A stretch of 10,799 nucleotides of DNA from Selenomonadaceae bacterium (GCA_016286075.1 JAEERZ010000048.1:1-10799); one strand, 5' to 3'. Counted from the first letter of the stretch, positions 1 through 6,998 are shown. The notes: generated by a model not told the origin, from the letters alone. Program-made: numbers and translations.

Positions 1-116
1 CCGACCTTCGCTCCAAGACTCAGGGCCGAGGGAACTATTCGATGGAGGTTTCTTTCTACGATGAGGTTCCTAAAAATATATCCGATGCAATAGTATCCAA
101 GAACAAAGGTGAATAA
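1..116 (+). CDS. fusA: Elongation factor G, C-terminal end (partial)
   Basis: Only the last 37 codons are present; the reading frame begins at position 3 and ends with TAA at 114–116, and the gene continues off the left edge. EF-G is the ribosomal GTPase that moves tRNAs and mRNA during translocation. The visible residues include LRSKTQGRGNYSM and, a few residues on, EVPKNISDAI. These match the conserved end of EF-G domain V, where an L-R-S-x-T-Q-G-R motif is followed by the EVP(K)NIA/S-E/D-AI tail. Its position directly upstream of tuf is the standard str-operon order. The stop lies 17 nt before the tuf start, and the tuf ribosome binding site begins inside the fusA stop region, so the two genes are probably co-transcribed. 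Confidence rests on both the motif and the context. Confidence 0.93.
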   Translation, partial: DLRSKTQGRGNYSMEVSFYDEVPKNISDAIVSKNKGE

Positions 117-133
117 GGGAGGAAATTAAGGAA

Positions 134-1321
<1,188 letters not shown>

Positions 1322-1337
1322 TCAACTGAATAACGGC

Positions 1338-1389
1338 CTTTGCAATAAGGGCGGCGTTTGCGCCGCCCTTATCTAAGGCTTTGCATAAG
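1338..1389 (+). repeat. Imperfect short direct repeat flanking the tuf hairpin
   Basis: CTTTGCAATAAG at 1338–1349 recurs as CTTTGCATAAG at 1379–1389, each preceded by GGC or GG, with a one-base deletion in the second copy. The copies sit either side of the terminator-like stem, and the first overlaps the start of its 5' arm. The repeat is short and may be chance. It is recorded because it lies in the only sizeable non-coding gap. Confidence 0.35.
1345..1372 (+). terminator. Hairpin after tuf, probable intrinsic terminator
   Basis: A perfect 12-bp inverted repeat pairs 1345–1356 with 1361–1372 around a TTTG loop; the core is GGGCGGCG/CGCCGCCC. It starts 23 nt after the tuf stop, where a transcript end would be expected. 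The 3' arm is followed by CTAAGGC rather than a run of Ts, so it lacks the classical U-tract. It may stop RNA polymerase inefficiently, protect the tuf mRNA 3' end, or act only as a partial terminator with readthrough into rpsJ. The call is based on stem strength and location. Confidence 0.65.
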
Positions 1390-1429
1390 ACTTTGGTTTT
1401 CATGCGATGATGCGGCAGATTGCCCGCTC

Positions 1430-1482
1430 TGGCATGTTGGCAAATTGATTTTTCATGGAAGAATCAATTTGCCAGCATGTTA
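1430..1482. repeat. 25-bp inverted repeat (long hairpin) between tuf and rpsJ
   Basis: Positions 1430–1454 pair with 1458–1482 across a 3-nt ATG loop. All 25 positions pair if four G·T wobbles are allowed (1451/1461, 1437/1475, 1432/1480, 1431/1481), and there is no bulge. The core arms read GGCAAATTGATT and AATCAATTTGCC. This is far longer than a usual terminator stem, and no T-run follows on either strand. As RNA it would be about two helical turns of near-perfect duplex, which could be an RNase III processing site separating tuf and rpsJ messages, a stabilising 3' or 5' end, or a dispersed palindromic repeat. The pairing is seen directly; the role is not known. Confidence 0.8.
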
Positions 1483-1545
1483 ACGGGGTAACTGGCGCAG
1501 AGAACTGTCCGGGTCTTGAATCCGGGCGATAAGGAGGAAAAGGTT
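1483..1545 (+). promoter_or_regulatory. rpsJ 5' leader with ribosome binding site
   Basis: This stretch lies between the long inverted repeat and the rpsJ start. It holds a small hairpin (1509–1514 pairing with 1520–1525, CCGGGT with ATCCGG including one G·T, 5-nt loop) ending 5 nt before AAGGAGG at 1531–1537. The Shine–Dalgarno sequence is 8 nt from the TTG start at 1546, which decides that start. S10-operon leaders are regulated by ribosomal protein L4 in gamma-proteobacteria. I cannot show that this short leader is an equivalent, and I found no convincing −35/−10 pair in 1373–1545. Confidence 0.5.
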
Positions 1546-1857
1546 TTGTCTAAGCAACAGAAGATCAGAATTCGTTTGAAGGCTTACGACCATAAAGCAC
1601 TGGATCAGAGCGCGGTCAAGATCGTCGAGACCGCAAAGCGGACGGGAGCTATGGTTTCCGGCCCGATTCCGCTTCCCACAGAGAAGAATGTATATACGAT
1701 TCTTCGTTCCCCGCATGTCAATAAGGATTCGCGTGAACAGTTTGAGATGCGTACGCATAAGCGTCTCATCGACATCCTCGAAGCGTCTCCCAAGACCGTC
1801 GATGCTTTGACGCATCTCGATCTTCCGGCTGGCGTTGACATCGAGATCAAGCTGTAA
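1546..1857 (+). CDS. rpsJ: 30S ribosomal protein S10
   Basis: S10 is a small-subunit head protein and, as NusE in partnership with NusB, a transcription antitermination factor. The product is 103 residues, normal for the family. It begins MSKQQKIRIRLKAYDHKALD and carries the conserved loop segment around residues 54–73 (RSPHVNKDSREQFEMRTHKR) and the end PAGVDIEIKL. The frame is open upstream to a TTG at 1516, but the chosen TTG at 1546 is 8 nt after a full AAGGAGG and matches the family N-terminus; the upstream extension would read through the Shine–Dalgarno sequence. It is the first gene of the S10 block, 224 nt after tuf and 14 nt before rplC. The UUG start may lower its initiation rate. 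Confidence 0.97.
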   Translation: MSKQQKIRIRLKAYDHKALDQSAVKIVETAKRTGAMVSGPIPLPTEKNVYTILRSPHVNKDSREQFEMRTHKRLIDILEASPKTVDALTHLDLPAGVDIEIKL

Positions 1858-1871
1858 GAGGGGGTGGGATA

Positions 1872-2513
1872 ATGTCTAAAGCGATTTTAGGTAGAAAACT
1901 CGGTATGACGCAGATTTTCACCGAGGAAGGACAGGTCGTTCCGGTGACGGTCATTGAATCCGGCAACAATGTCGTGATTCAGAGCAAGACGGAAGAGAGC
2001 GACGGCTACAATGCGGTCCAGCTTGGCTTCGGTGAAATCAAGGAAAAACATCTTACGAAACCATTGAAGGGGCGTTTTGACAAGGCCGGGGTCGATCCGG
2101 TCAAATTCATTCGCGAAATGCGGCTTGCGGCTCCTTCTGAATATAAAGTCGGCGACAAAATCGGCGTCGATATTTTTGAGGCAGGTCAGCTCGTGGACGT
2201 TACAGGCGTTTCCAAGGGCAAGGGGTTTGCCGGTACGGTCAAGCGTCACGGCTTCGCTCGCGGCCCCATGGGGCACGGTTCCAAATCCCATCGTGAGCCG
2301 GGTTCAACGGGCGCGATGATCAGCGGTCACGGCGGACGCGTATTGAAAGGTAAGAAACTCCCTGGTCACATGGGCCATGAGCGCGTCACGGTGCAGCGGC
2401 TTACGTTGGTTAAGGTGGACGCGGATCGCAATCTGCTCCTCATCAAGGGAGCTGTTCCGGGCCCGAAGAAAGGGTTCCTCATTATAAAAGAAACGGTCAA
2501 ACCGACTAAATAA
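1872..2513 (+). CDS. rplC: 50S ribosomal protein L3
   Basis: L3 is an early-assembling 23S rRNA-binding protein whose central extension reaches toward the peptidyl-transferase centre. The product is 213 residues. It starts with a typical GRKLGMTQIFTEEG segment (residues 7–20) and contains VDVTGVSKGKGFAGTVKRHG (108–127), the L3 hallmark, then HREPGS and KGKKLPGHMGHERVT. The loop between them (146–156) is two residues longer than in E. coli L3 as I remember it and has no glutamine. The ATG at 1872 follows GGGGGTG (1860–1866), which pairs with anti-Shine–Dalgarno only with a G·U, so this ribosome binding site is weaker-looking than its neighbours. The gap to rplD is 26 nt. Confidence 0.98.
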   Translation: MSKAILGRKLGMTQIFTEEGQVVPVTVIESGNNVVIQSKTEESDGYNAVQLGFGEIKEKHLTKPLKGRFDKAGVDPVKFIREMRLAAPSEYKVGDKIGVDIFEAGQLVDVTGVSKGKGFAGTVKRHGFARGPMGHGSKSHREPGSTGAMISGHGGRVLKGKKLPGHMGHERVTVQRLTLVKVDADRNLLLIKGAVPGPKKGFLIIKETVKPTK

Positions 2514-2539
2514 TCATCGGAAGGAGGATATGCTCAGTT

Positions 2540-3163
2540 ATGCCTAAGGTAGCAGTTTACAATATCGACCGCAAGCAGGTCGGCGATATTGAGTTGAATG
2601 ATAATGTTTTCGGCGTGGAAGTCAACGGCGGACTCCTTCATCAGGCGGTCGTCATGCAGCTCGCGTCCCAGCGGCTCGGCACGCACGCCACGAAAACCCG
2701 CGCGTTTGTCCGCGGCGGCGGGCGTAAGCCTTGGAAGCAGAAAGGCACCGGCCGCGCGCGCAGCGGCTCGCGTCGTTCCCCGCTTTGGGTCGGCGGCGGT
2801 ACGGTCTTCGGACCCCATCCGCGTTCTTACGCTTTCAGCATGCCGCGTAAGCAGCGTCGCCTTGCCATCAAGTGCGCGCTTTCGGATAAAGTACAGGAAG
2901 ACAATCTTTTCGTTTTGGATGCTCTCGATTTTGAGGCGCCGAAGACGAAACAAGTCGTGAAACTTCTTCAGACTTTTGAAATCGACAACAAGGCATTGAT
3001 CATCACGGCGGAAGAGGCCGAAAATGTAGAGCGCTCTTCCCGCAATATTCCGGGCGTCAAGGCTATCAACACGACGGGCTTGAACGTCTATGACATCCTG
3101 AATCATGACAAGCTGTTCGTCACGAAGGACGCCGTTGCCCGGATCGAGGAGGTGCTCGCATAA
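2540..3163 (+). CDS. rplD: 50S ribosomal protein L4
   Basis: L4 binds 23S rRNA domain I and sends a loop into the nascent-peptide exit tunnel; in E. coli it also represses the S10 operon. The product is 207 residues, usual length. The tunnel-loop signature KPWKQKGTGRAR is at residues 63–74, followed by GSRRSPLWVGGGTVFGPHPR, both diagnostic of bacterial L4 (uL4). The K/R residues in this loop are intact, with no obvious macrolide-resistance change. AAGGAGG at 2521–2527 precedes the ATG by 12 nt; another ATG at 2530 is out of frame. The stop TAA shares one base with the rplW start, and GAGGAGGTG inside the last codons serves rplW, implying translational coupling. Confidence 0.98.
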   Translation: MPKVAVYNIDRKQVGDIELNDNVFGVEVNGGLLHQAVVMQLASQRLGTHATKTRAFVRGGGRKPWKQKGTGRARSGSRRSPLWVGGGTVFGPHPRSYAFSMPRKQRRLAIKCALSDKVQEDNLFVLDALDFEAPKTKQVVKLLQTFEIDNKALIITAEEAENVERSSRNIPGVKAINTTGLNVYDILNHDKLFVTKDAVARIEEVLA

Positions 3164-3444
3164 TGGAAGCACGCGATATCCTGCTCCGTCCGCTCGTCAC
3201 GGAGAGATCCACCGAGATGATGGAGGAAGGCAAGTATGTGTTCGCGGTCGACAAGAGGGCGAACAAGATACAGGTTGCCCAAGCAGTTGCCGAAATATTT
3301 AACGTCAAGGTCGTTTCCGTCAACACGATGAACGTCACGGGCAAGAAGAAACGCGTCGGCCGTAGCGTCGGCCGTCGTCCGAGCTACAAGAAAGCAATCG
3401 TGAAGCTTGCGCCCGGCGAGACGATCCAGTTCTTTGAGGCGTAA
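3163..3444 (+). CDS. rplW: 50S ribosomal protein L23
   Basis: L23 sits at the exit of the ribosomal tunnel, where signal recognition particle and trigger factor dock. The 93-residue product is of family length. It begins MEARDILLRPLVTERS, matching the conserved start with P-[LIV]-[LIV]-T-E, and contains VNTMNVTGKKKRVGR (about residues 53–67), the family's conserved core before a basic loop. It starts at ATG 3163 in the TAATG junction with rplD, using GAGGAGGTG at 3146–3154 within rplD. The single-base overlap suggests coupled translation of L4 and L23. Confidence 0.97.
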   Translation: MEARDILLRPLVTERSTEMMEEGKYVFAVDKRANKIQVAQAVAEIFNVKVVSVNTMNVTGKKKRVGRSVGRRPSYKKAIVKLAPGETIQFFEA

Positions 3445-3468
3445 GTTTCGGCAAAGGAGGGAAATTTA

Positions 3469-4293
3469 GTGGCAATCAAGAGTTTCAAGCCTTATTCGGC
3501 AGGCAGAAGATTCATGACCGTGGCCTCGTTCGACGAGATCACGACAGATAAGCCGGAAAAGTCGCTGGTCACGCGCCTGAAACAGCATGGCGGCCGCAAC
3601 CAGCAGGGCAAATTGACCGTTCGCCATCAGGGAGGCGGCCACAAGCGCCGGTATCGTATTATCGACTTCAAGCGTACGAAGGATGGGATTCCCGCCGTCG
3701 TCGCGACAATCGAGTACGATCCGAACCGCAGCGCGCGTATCGCACTCCTCAATTATGCGGACGGCGAAAAGCGCTACATCATTGCTCCAAACGGACTCAA
3801 GGTCGGCGATAAGGTCGTCTCCGGTCCGGACGCGGATATCAAGCCGGGCAATGCGCTTCCGTTGAAGAACATCCCGGTAGGTACTACGATTCACAACATC
3901 GAGATGAAAATCGGCAAGGGCGCACAGCTTGCTCGCTCGGCCGGAACCAGCGCGCAGCTGATGGCGAAGGAAGGCGATTATGCACTTCTCCGCATGCCGT
4001 CCGGCGAGCTTCGCAAGGTGCATATCAACTGCCGTGCCACCATTGGTACGGTCGGAAATCTCGAGCATGAGAATATCACGATCGGCAAGGCGGGTCGTTC
4101 CCGCTGGATGGGCATTCGCCCGTCGAACCGCGGCGTCGCGATGAACCCGAACGACCATCCGCATGGCGGCGGCGAGGGCCGCAGCCCGGTCGGCCGCAAG
4201 CATCCGGTCACGAAATGGGGCAAATGCGCGATGGGCGCGAAGACCCGTCGCAAGAAACCTTCGGATAAATTTATCGTCAAGAGGCGCAAGTAA
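3469..4293 (+). CDS. rplB: 50S ribosomal protein L2
   Basis: L2 is a large-subunit core protein needed for subunit joining and peptidyl-transferase activity. The 274-residue product is full length. It starts MAIKSFKPYSAGRR, has the RNA-binding OB-fold and SH3-like middle, and ends with the signature GVAMNPNDHPHGGGEGRSPV around residues 222–241. H230 is equivalent to the functionally important histidine 229 of E. coli. The start is GTG at 3469, 8 nt after AAAGGAGG (3453–3460); this choice matches the family N-terminus. A GC-rich imperfect hairpin lies in the 48-nt gap to rpsS. Confidence 0.98.
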   Translation: MAIKSFKPYSAGRRFMTVASFDEITTDKPEKSLVTRLKQHGGRNQQGKLTVRHQGGGHKRRYRIIDFKRTKDGIPAVVATIEYDPNRSARIALLNYADGEKRYIIAPNGLKVGDKVVSGPDADIKPGNALPLKNIPVGTTIHNIEMKIGKGAQLARSAGTSAQLMAKEGDYALLRMPSGELRKVHINCRATIGTVGNLEHENITIGKAGRSRWMGIRPSNRGVAMNPNDHPHGGGEGRSPVGRKHPVTKWGKCAMGAKTRRKKPSDKFIVKRRK

Positions 4294-4294
4294 T

Positions 4295-4321
4295 GCCGGG
4301 CCGCGCTTTCGGGGCGTCGGC
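4295..4321 (+). other. GC-rich imperfect hairpin between rplB and rpsS
   Basis: GCCGG at 4295–4299 can pair with TCGGC at 4317–4321 (last pair G·T), and inner C/G-rich bases (4301–4306 with 4312–4316) can add several more pairs around mismatches or bulges. It ends 3 nt before the AAGGGAGG ribosome binding site of rpsS (4325–4332). No U-tract follows, so it is not a classical terminator. It could modulate rpsS initiation or mark an RNA processing site; it could also be incidental in GC-rich DNA. Confidence 0.35.
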
Positions 4322-4341
4322 TTGAAGGGAGGATACACACT

Positions 4342-4623
4342 TTGTCAAGATCGGTTAAGAAGGGGCCTTTTGTGGAAGAGCGCCTGTTCAAGAGAATTAC
4401 GGCTCTGAACGATGCAAATGAGAAGAAAGTTCTCAAGACGTGGTCGCGCAGCTCGACGATTCTTCCCGAATTCGTCAGCCACACGATTGCAGTGCATGAC
4501 GGGCGCAAGCACGTTCCTGTTTATATCACTGAGGACATGGTCGGCCATAAGCTCGGCGAATTTGCGCCGACGCGTACTTACAAAGGCCATGCCGGCTCGG
4601 AGAAAAAGACAGATCTGAAATAA
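4342..4623 (+). CDS. rpsS: 30S ribosomal protein S19
   Basis: S19 is a head protein of the small subunit that, with S13, contacts the A-site tRNA and the large subunit. The 93-residue product is normal length. It begins with the family's hallmark SRSVKKGPFVEERLFKRI and contains WSRSSTILPEFVSHTIAVHD (about residues 34–53), then VPVYITEDMVGHKLGEFAPT. The start is TTG at 4342, 9 nt after AAGGGAGG (4325–4332); the next residues fit the family so exactly that another start is unlikely. It follows rplB and precedes rplV by 21 nt in the usual order. Confidence 0.97.
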   Translation: MSRSVKKGPFVEERLFKRITALNDANEKKVLKTWSRSSTILPEFVSHTIAVHDGRKHVPVYITEDMVGHKLGEFAPTRTYKGHAGSEKKTDLK

Positions 4624-4644
4624 TCCAGGAAAGGAGAAGCCTTC

Positions 4645-4977
4645 ATGGAAGCAAAAGCAGTAGCAAAGTATGTTCGCATTGCTCCGCGCAAGGTTCGCGT
4701 CGTGATGAACCTGATTCGCGGAAAAAATGTGGCTGACGCGTTCGCAATCCTGAAGTTTACGCCGAAGGTCGGTGCGGACGTCATAGAAAAAGTGTTGAAA
4801 TCGGCGGTCGCGAATGCGGAAAATAATTTTGACATGAATGTGGACAAGCTCTATATCTCGTCGGCTTATGTAGATCAGGGACCGACGCTGAAACGGATTC
4901 ATCCGCGTTCCCGTGGGCAGGCGTTCAGCATCTTCAAGCGGACGTCGCATGTCACGGTCGTCGTTGCAGAACGGTAA
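4645..4977 (+). CDS. rplV: 50S ribosomal protein L22
   Basis: L22 binds all domains of 23S rRNA and its long beta-hairpin lines the exit tunnel beside L4. The product is 110 residues, typical. The N-terminus AKYVRIAPRKVR (residues 7–18) and the hairpin segment GPTLKRIHPRSRGQAFSI (79–96) are diagnostic. The tip is intact, with no deletion or duplication of the kind associated with macrolide resistance. The ATG at 4645 is 8 nt after AAAGGAG (4630–4636). The stop is 17 nt before the rpsC start. Confidence 0.97.
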   Translation: MEAKAVAKYVRIAPRKVRVVMNLIRGKNVADAFAILKFTPKVGADVIEKVLKSAVANAENNFDMNVDKLYISSAYVDQGPTLKRIHPRSRGQAFSIFKRTSHVTVVVAER

Positions 4978-4994
4978 GAAGGAGGGGAAACGTA

Positions 4995-5669
4995 TTGGGT
5001 CAGAAAGTTAATCCGCATGGTATGCGCTTGGGCATTGTAAAGACTTGGGATGCTAAGTGGTTTGCCGGCAAGGATTATGCAGAGAATTTGCATGAAGATA
5101 TCCGCATCCGCACGGAACTGATGAAGAGCCTGAAAGATGCGGGCATTGCGAGAGTTGAGACAGAGCGCCTGAAGAATCGTCTCCGCCTTACGATCCACAC
5201 GGCGAAGCCGGGCATGGTTATCGGCCGGCAGGGGTCCGGGATTGAGAAGATTAAGGGTGAATTGAAGAAACTGACGAAGAAACGCGTCGATATCGATATC
5301 GCGGAGGTCAAGTCTCCGGACCTGTCTTCGAAGCTCGTTGCGGAGAATGTCGCGAGTCAGCTGGAACGTCGTATTGCGTTCCGTCGCGCGATGAAGTCCT
5401 GCGTGGGTCGTACGATGCGCGCGGGCGCGAAGGGCGTAAAGATCATGGTAAGCGGTCGCCTTGGCGGCGCGGAAATCGCACGGACCGAGTCTTATCGCGA
5501 GGGGAGCATTCCTCTTCATACGCTTCGCGCCGATATCGATTATGGAACGGCGGAAGCCGCCACGACTTACGGCCGTATCGGCGTAAAGGTTTGGATTTTC
5601 AAGGGCGAAGTCCTTCCAGAGAAGAAGCAGGCCGTTCCGGCTGCTCAGGCTGAAAGGAGCGAGGCATAA
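4995..5669 (+). CDS. rpsC: 30S ribosomal protein S3
   Basis: S3 sits at the mRNA entry channel and contributes to the ribosome's helicase function. The 224-residue product starts MGQKVNPHGMRLGI. Its type II KH domain has the GxxG motif as GRQG at residues 77–80 within MVIGRQGSGIEKIKGEL. The C-terminal domain includes SGRLGGAEIARTE (153–165) and the basic FRRAMK stretch (129–134) lining the channel. The start is TTG at 4995 after AAGGAGG (4979–4985). The C-terminal tail is a short low-complexity Ala/Glu stretch. Only 1 nt separates its stop from the rplP start, and the rplP ribosome binding site lies inside this gene. Confidence 0.98.
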   Translation: MGQKVNPHGMRLGIVKTWDAKWFAGKDYAENLHEDIRIRTELMKSLKDAGIARVETERLKNRLRLTIHTAKPGMVIGRQGSGIEKIKGELKKLTKKRVDIDIAEVKSPDLSSKLVAENVASQLERRIAFRRAMKSCVGRTMRAGAKGVKIMVSGRLGGAEIARTESYREGSIPLHTLRADIDYGTAEAATTYGRIGVKVWIFKGEVLPEKKQAVPAAQAERSEA

Positions 5670-5670
5670 A

Positions 5671-6114
5671 ATGTTATTGCCGAAAAGAGTAAAATACCGC
5701 AAGCAGTTCCGCGGTCGCATGAAAGGCCGCGCACATCGCGGCAATACGGTGGCGCATGGCCAGTTCGGCCTGATGGCGTTGGAGCCGGCTTGGGTCACGA
5801 ACCGGCAGATTGAGGCGGCGCGTATTGCTATGACGCGCTACATCAAGCGCGGCGGTCAAGTATGGATCAAGATTTTTCCGGATAAGCCGGTTACGGCGAA
5901 GCCTGCCGAGACGCGTATGGGTAGCGGCAAGGGGTCGCCGGAATACTGGGTGGCCGTCGTCAAGCCGGGACGCATTCTGTTCGAGATGGACGGAATCACC
6001 GAAGAGGTGGCGAAAGAAGCCATGCGTCTTGCCGGCCATAAGCTCCCCATCAAGACGAAATTCGTCAAGCGTGGGGAAGAGCAGCAAGAGGGCGGTGAAG
6101 TAAATGAAGGTTAA
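5671..6114 (+). CDS. rplP: 50S ribosomal protein L16
   Basis: L16 helps organise the A-site tRNA pocket and is a late assembly protein. The product is 147 residues, slightly long because of an acidic tail GEEQQEGGEVNEG after the family end KLPIKTKFVKR. Signature segments are MLLPKRVKYRKQFRGRMKG at the start, FGLMALEPAWVTNRQIEAAR (32–51) and TRMGSGKGSPEYWVAVVKPG (81–100). R82 corresponds to the region hydroxylated in E. coli L16. The ATG at 5671 follows AAAGGAG at 5653–5659 inside rpsC. The last 11 nt overlap the rpmC start, and the tail codons carry the purine-rich sequence used by rpmC. Confidence 0.97.
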   Translation: MLLPKRVKYRKQFRGRMKGRAHRGNTVAHGQFGLMALEPAWVTNRQIEAARIAMTRYIKRGGQVWIKIFPDKPVTAKPAETRMGSGKGSPEYWVAVVKPGRILFEMDGITEEVAKEAMRLAGHKLPIKTKFVKRGEEQQEGGEVNEG

Positions 6115-6298
6115 AGAGATACGTGATATGAGCGCCGGCGAGCTTAACCAAAAAGTTGCTTCCCTGAAAGAAGAGCTGTTTAATCTTCGGTTCCAGCATG
6201 CTACGGGTCAGCTTGAAAACCCGATGCGGATTCGCGAGGTAAAGAAATCCATCGCACGCATCAAGACGATCCAGCGCGAGCAGGAACTCAAGGCCTGA
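6104..6298 (+). CDS. rpmC: 50S ribosomal protein L29
   Basis: L29 is a small helical protein beside L23 at the tunnel exit. The 64-residue product is all predicted alpha-helical: MKVKEIRDMSAGELNQKV, then LKEELFNLRFQHATGQLENP (about residues 22–41) and a basic C-terminal helix, matching the family's LKEELFxLRFQxATGQLxN signature. The ATG at 6104 lies 11 nt before the end of rplP in another frame. The upstream sequence GAGGGCGGTGA (about 6088–6098) is a weak Shine–Dalgarno match, so initiation probably depends on ribosomes finishing L16. Confidence 0.96.
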   Translation: MKVKEIRDMSAGELNQKVASLKEELFNLRFQHATGQLENPMRIREVKKSIARIKTIQREQELKA

Positions 6299-6334
6299 TT
6301 CAGGTCGGACAGATAGGGAAGGAGGCTTTCTAAG

Positions 6335-6595
6335 ATGAGCGAGGAAAGAAATACTCGTAAGACGCGCGTCGGTAAAGTCGTCAGCGACAAGATGGAGAAG
6401 ACGGTCGTCGTCGCCGTCGAGGACATCGAGCGCCACGCGCTTTATAAAAAGGCAGTCAAGAAAACCGCGCGCTTCAAGGCGCACGATGAAAATAACGACG
6501 CCCATGTCGGCGACGTCGTCCAAATAATGGAGACGCGCCCGCTCTCCAAAGACAAGCGTTGGAGAATCGTAAAGATCGTAGAGCGCGCGAAATAA
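6335..6595 (+). CDS. rpsQ: 30S ribosomal protein S17
   Basis: S17 is a primary 16S rRNA-binding OB-fold protein of the small-subunit body. The product is 86 residues. RVGKVVSDKMEKTVVVAVE (about residues 11–29) and the family signature GDVVQIMETRPLSKDKRWRI (59–78) identify it. The ATG at 6335 is 9 nt after AAGGAGG (6319–6325). It is the last gene of the classical S10 block; the 34-nt gap to rplN holds no visible terminator or promoter, so the S10 and spc blocks seem fused here. Confidence 0.97.
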   Translation: MSEERNTRKTRVGKVVSDKMEKTVVVAVEDIERHALYKKAVKKTARFKAHDENNDAHVGDVVQIMETRPLSKDKRWRIVKIVERAK

Positions 6596-6629
6596 GCCGT
6601 TTTGCGATATCCAAGAAGGAGGCAGAAAC

Positions 6630-6998
6630 ATGATTCAGCAGCAAACCATGCTGAATGTCGGAGATAACACCGGCGCAAAAGAAATTATGTGCATCCGTGT
6701 TATGGGCGGCTCGTACCGTAAGTACGCGAATATCGGTGATATTATCGTCGCTGCGGTCAAGTCGGCTGCGCCCGGCGGGATGGTCAAGAAAGGCGAGGTC
6801 GTCAAGGCTGTCGTCGTTCGCAGTGTAAAAGGACTGCGCCGTCCGGACGGCTCCTACATCCGTTTTGATGAAAATGCGGCCGTTATCATTAAAGATGATA
6901 ATACGCCGCGCGGCACGCGTATTTTTGGTCCGGTGGCCCGTGAGCTCCGCGAGAAGGATTTCATGAAGATCGTTTCGTTGGCGCCGGAAGTGCTTTAA
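6630..6998 (+). CDS. rplN: 50S ribosomal protein L14
   Basis: L14 lies at the subunit interface, where it forms a bridge with 16S rRNA and is the docking site of the silencing factor RsfS. The 122-residue product is exactly family length. It starts MIQQQTMLNVGDNTGAKEI, with the conserved core GDIIVAAVKSAAPGGMVKKG and the end IFGPVARELREKDFMKIVSL followed by APEVL. The ATG at 6630 is 7 nt after AAGGAGG (6616–6622). It begins the spc block, and the stop is 18 nt before the rplX start. Confidence 0.98.
   Translation: MIQQQTMLNVGDNTGAKEIMCIRVMGGSYRKYANIGDIIVAAVKSAAPGGMVKKGEVVKAVVVRSVKGLRRPDGSYIRFDENAAVIIKDDNTPRGTRIFGPVARELREKDFMKIVSLAPEVL

Noticed and set aside
1381..1411. Possible promoter for rpsJ (TTGCAT with GATGAT, 19-nt spacing)
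   Set aside because: Poor −10 match and long spacing. A search by eye of 1373–1545 gave nothing better, so no promoter is claimed.
1516..1545. Ten-residue N-terminal extension of S10 from an upstream TTG
   Set aside because: It would translate through the AAGGAGG ribosome binding site and does not fit the family N-terminus.
3466..4338. 290-codon minus-strand open frame opposite rplB
   Set aside because: It mirrors L2 codons almost exactly in extent and shows no motif of its own.
4899..5798. 299-codon minus-strand open frame opposite rpsC
   Set aside because: It is a shadow of S3, with no binding site or domain recognised.
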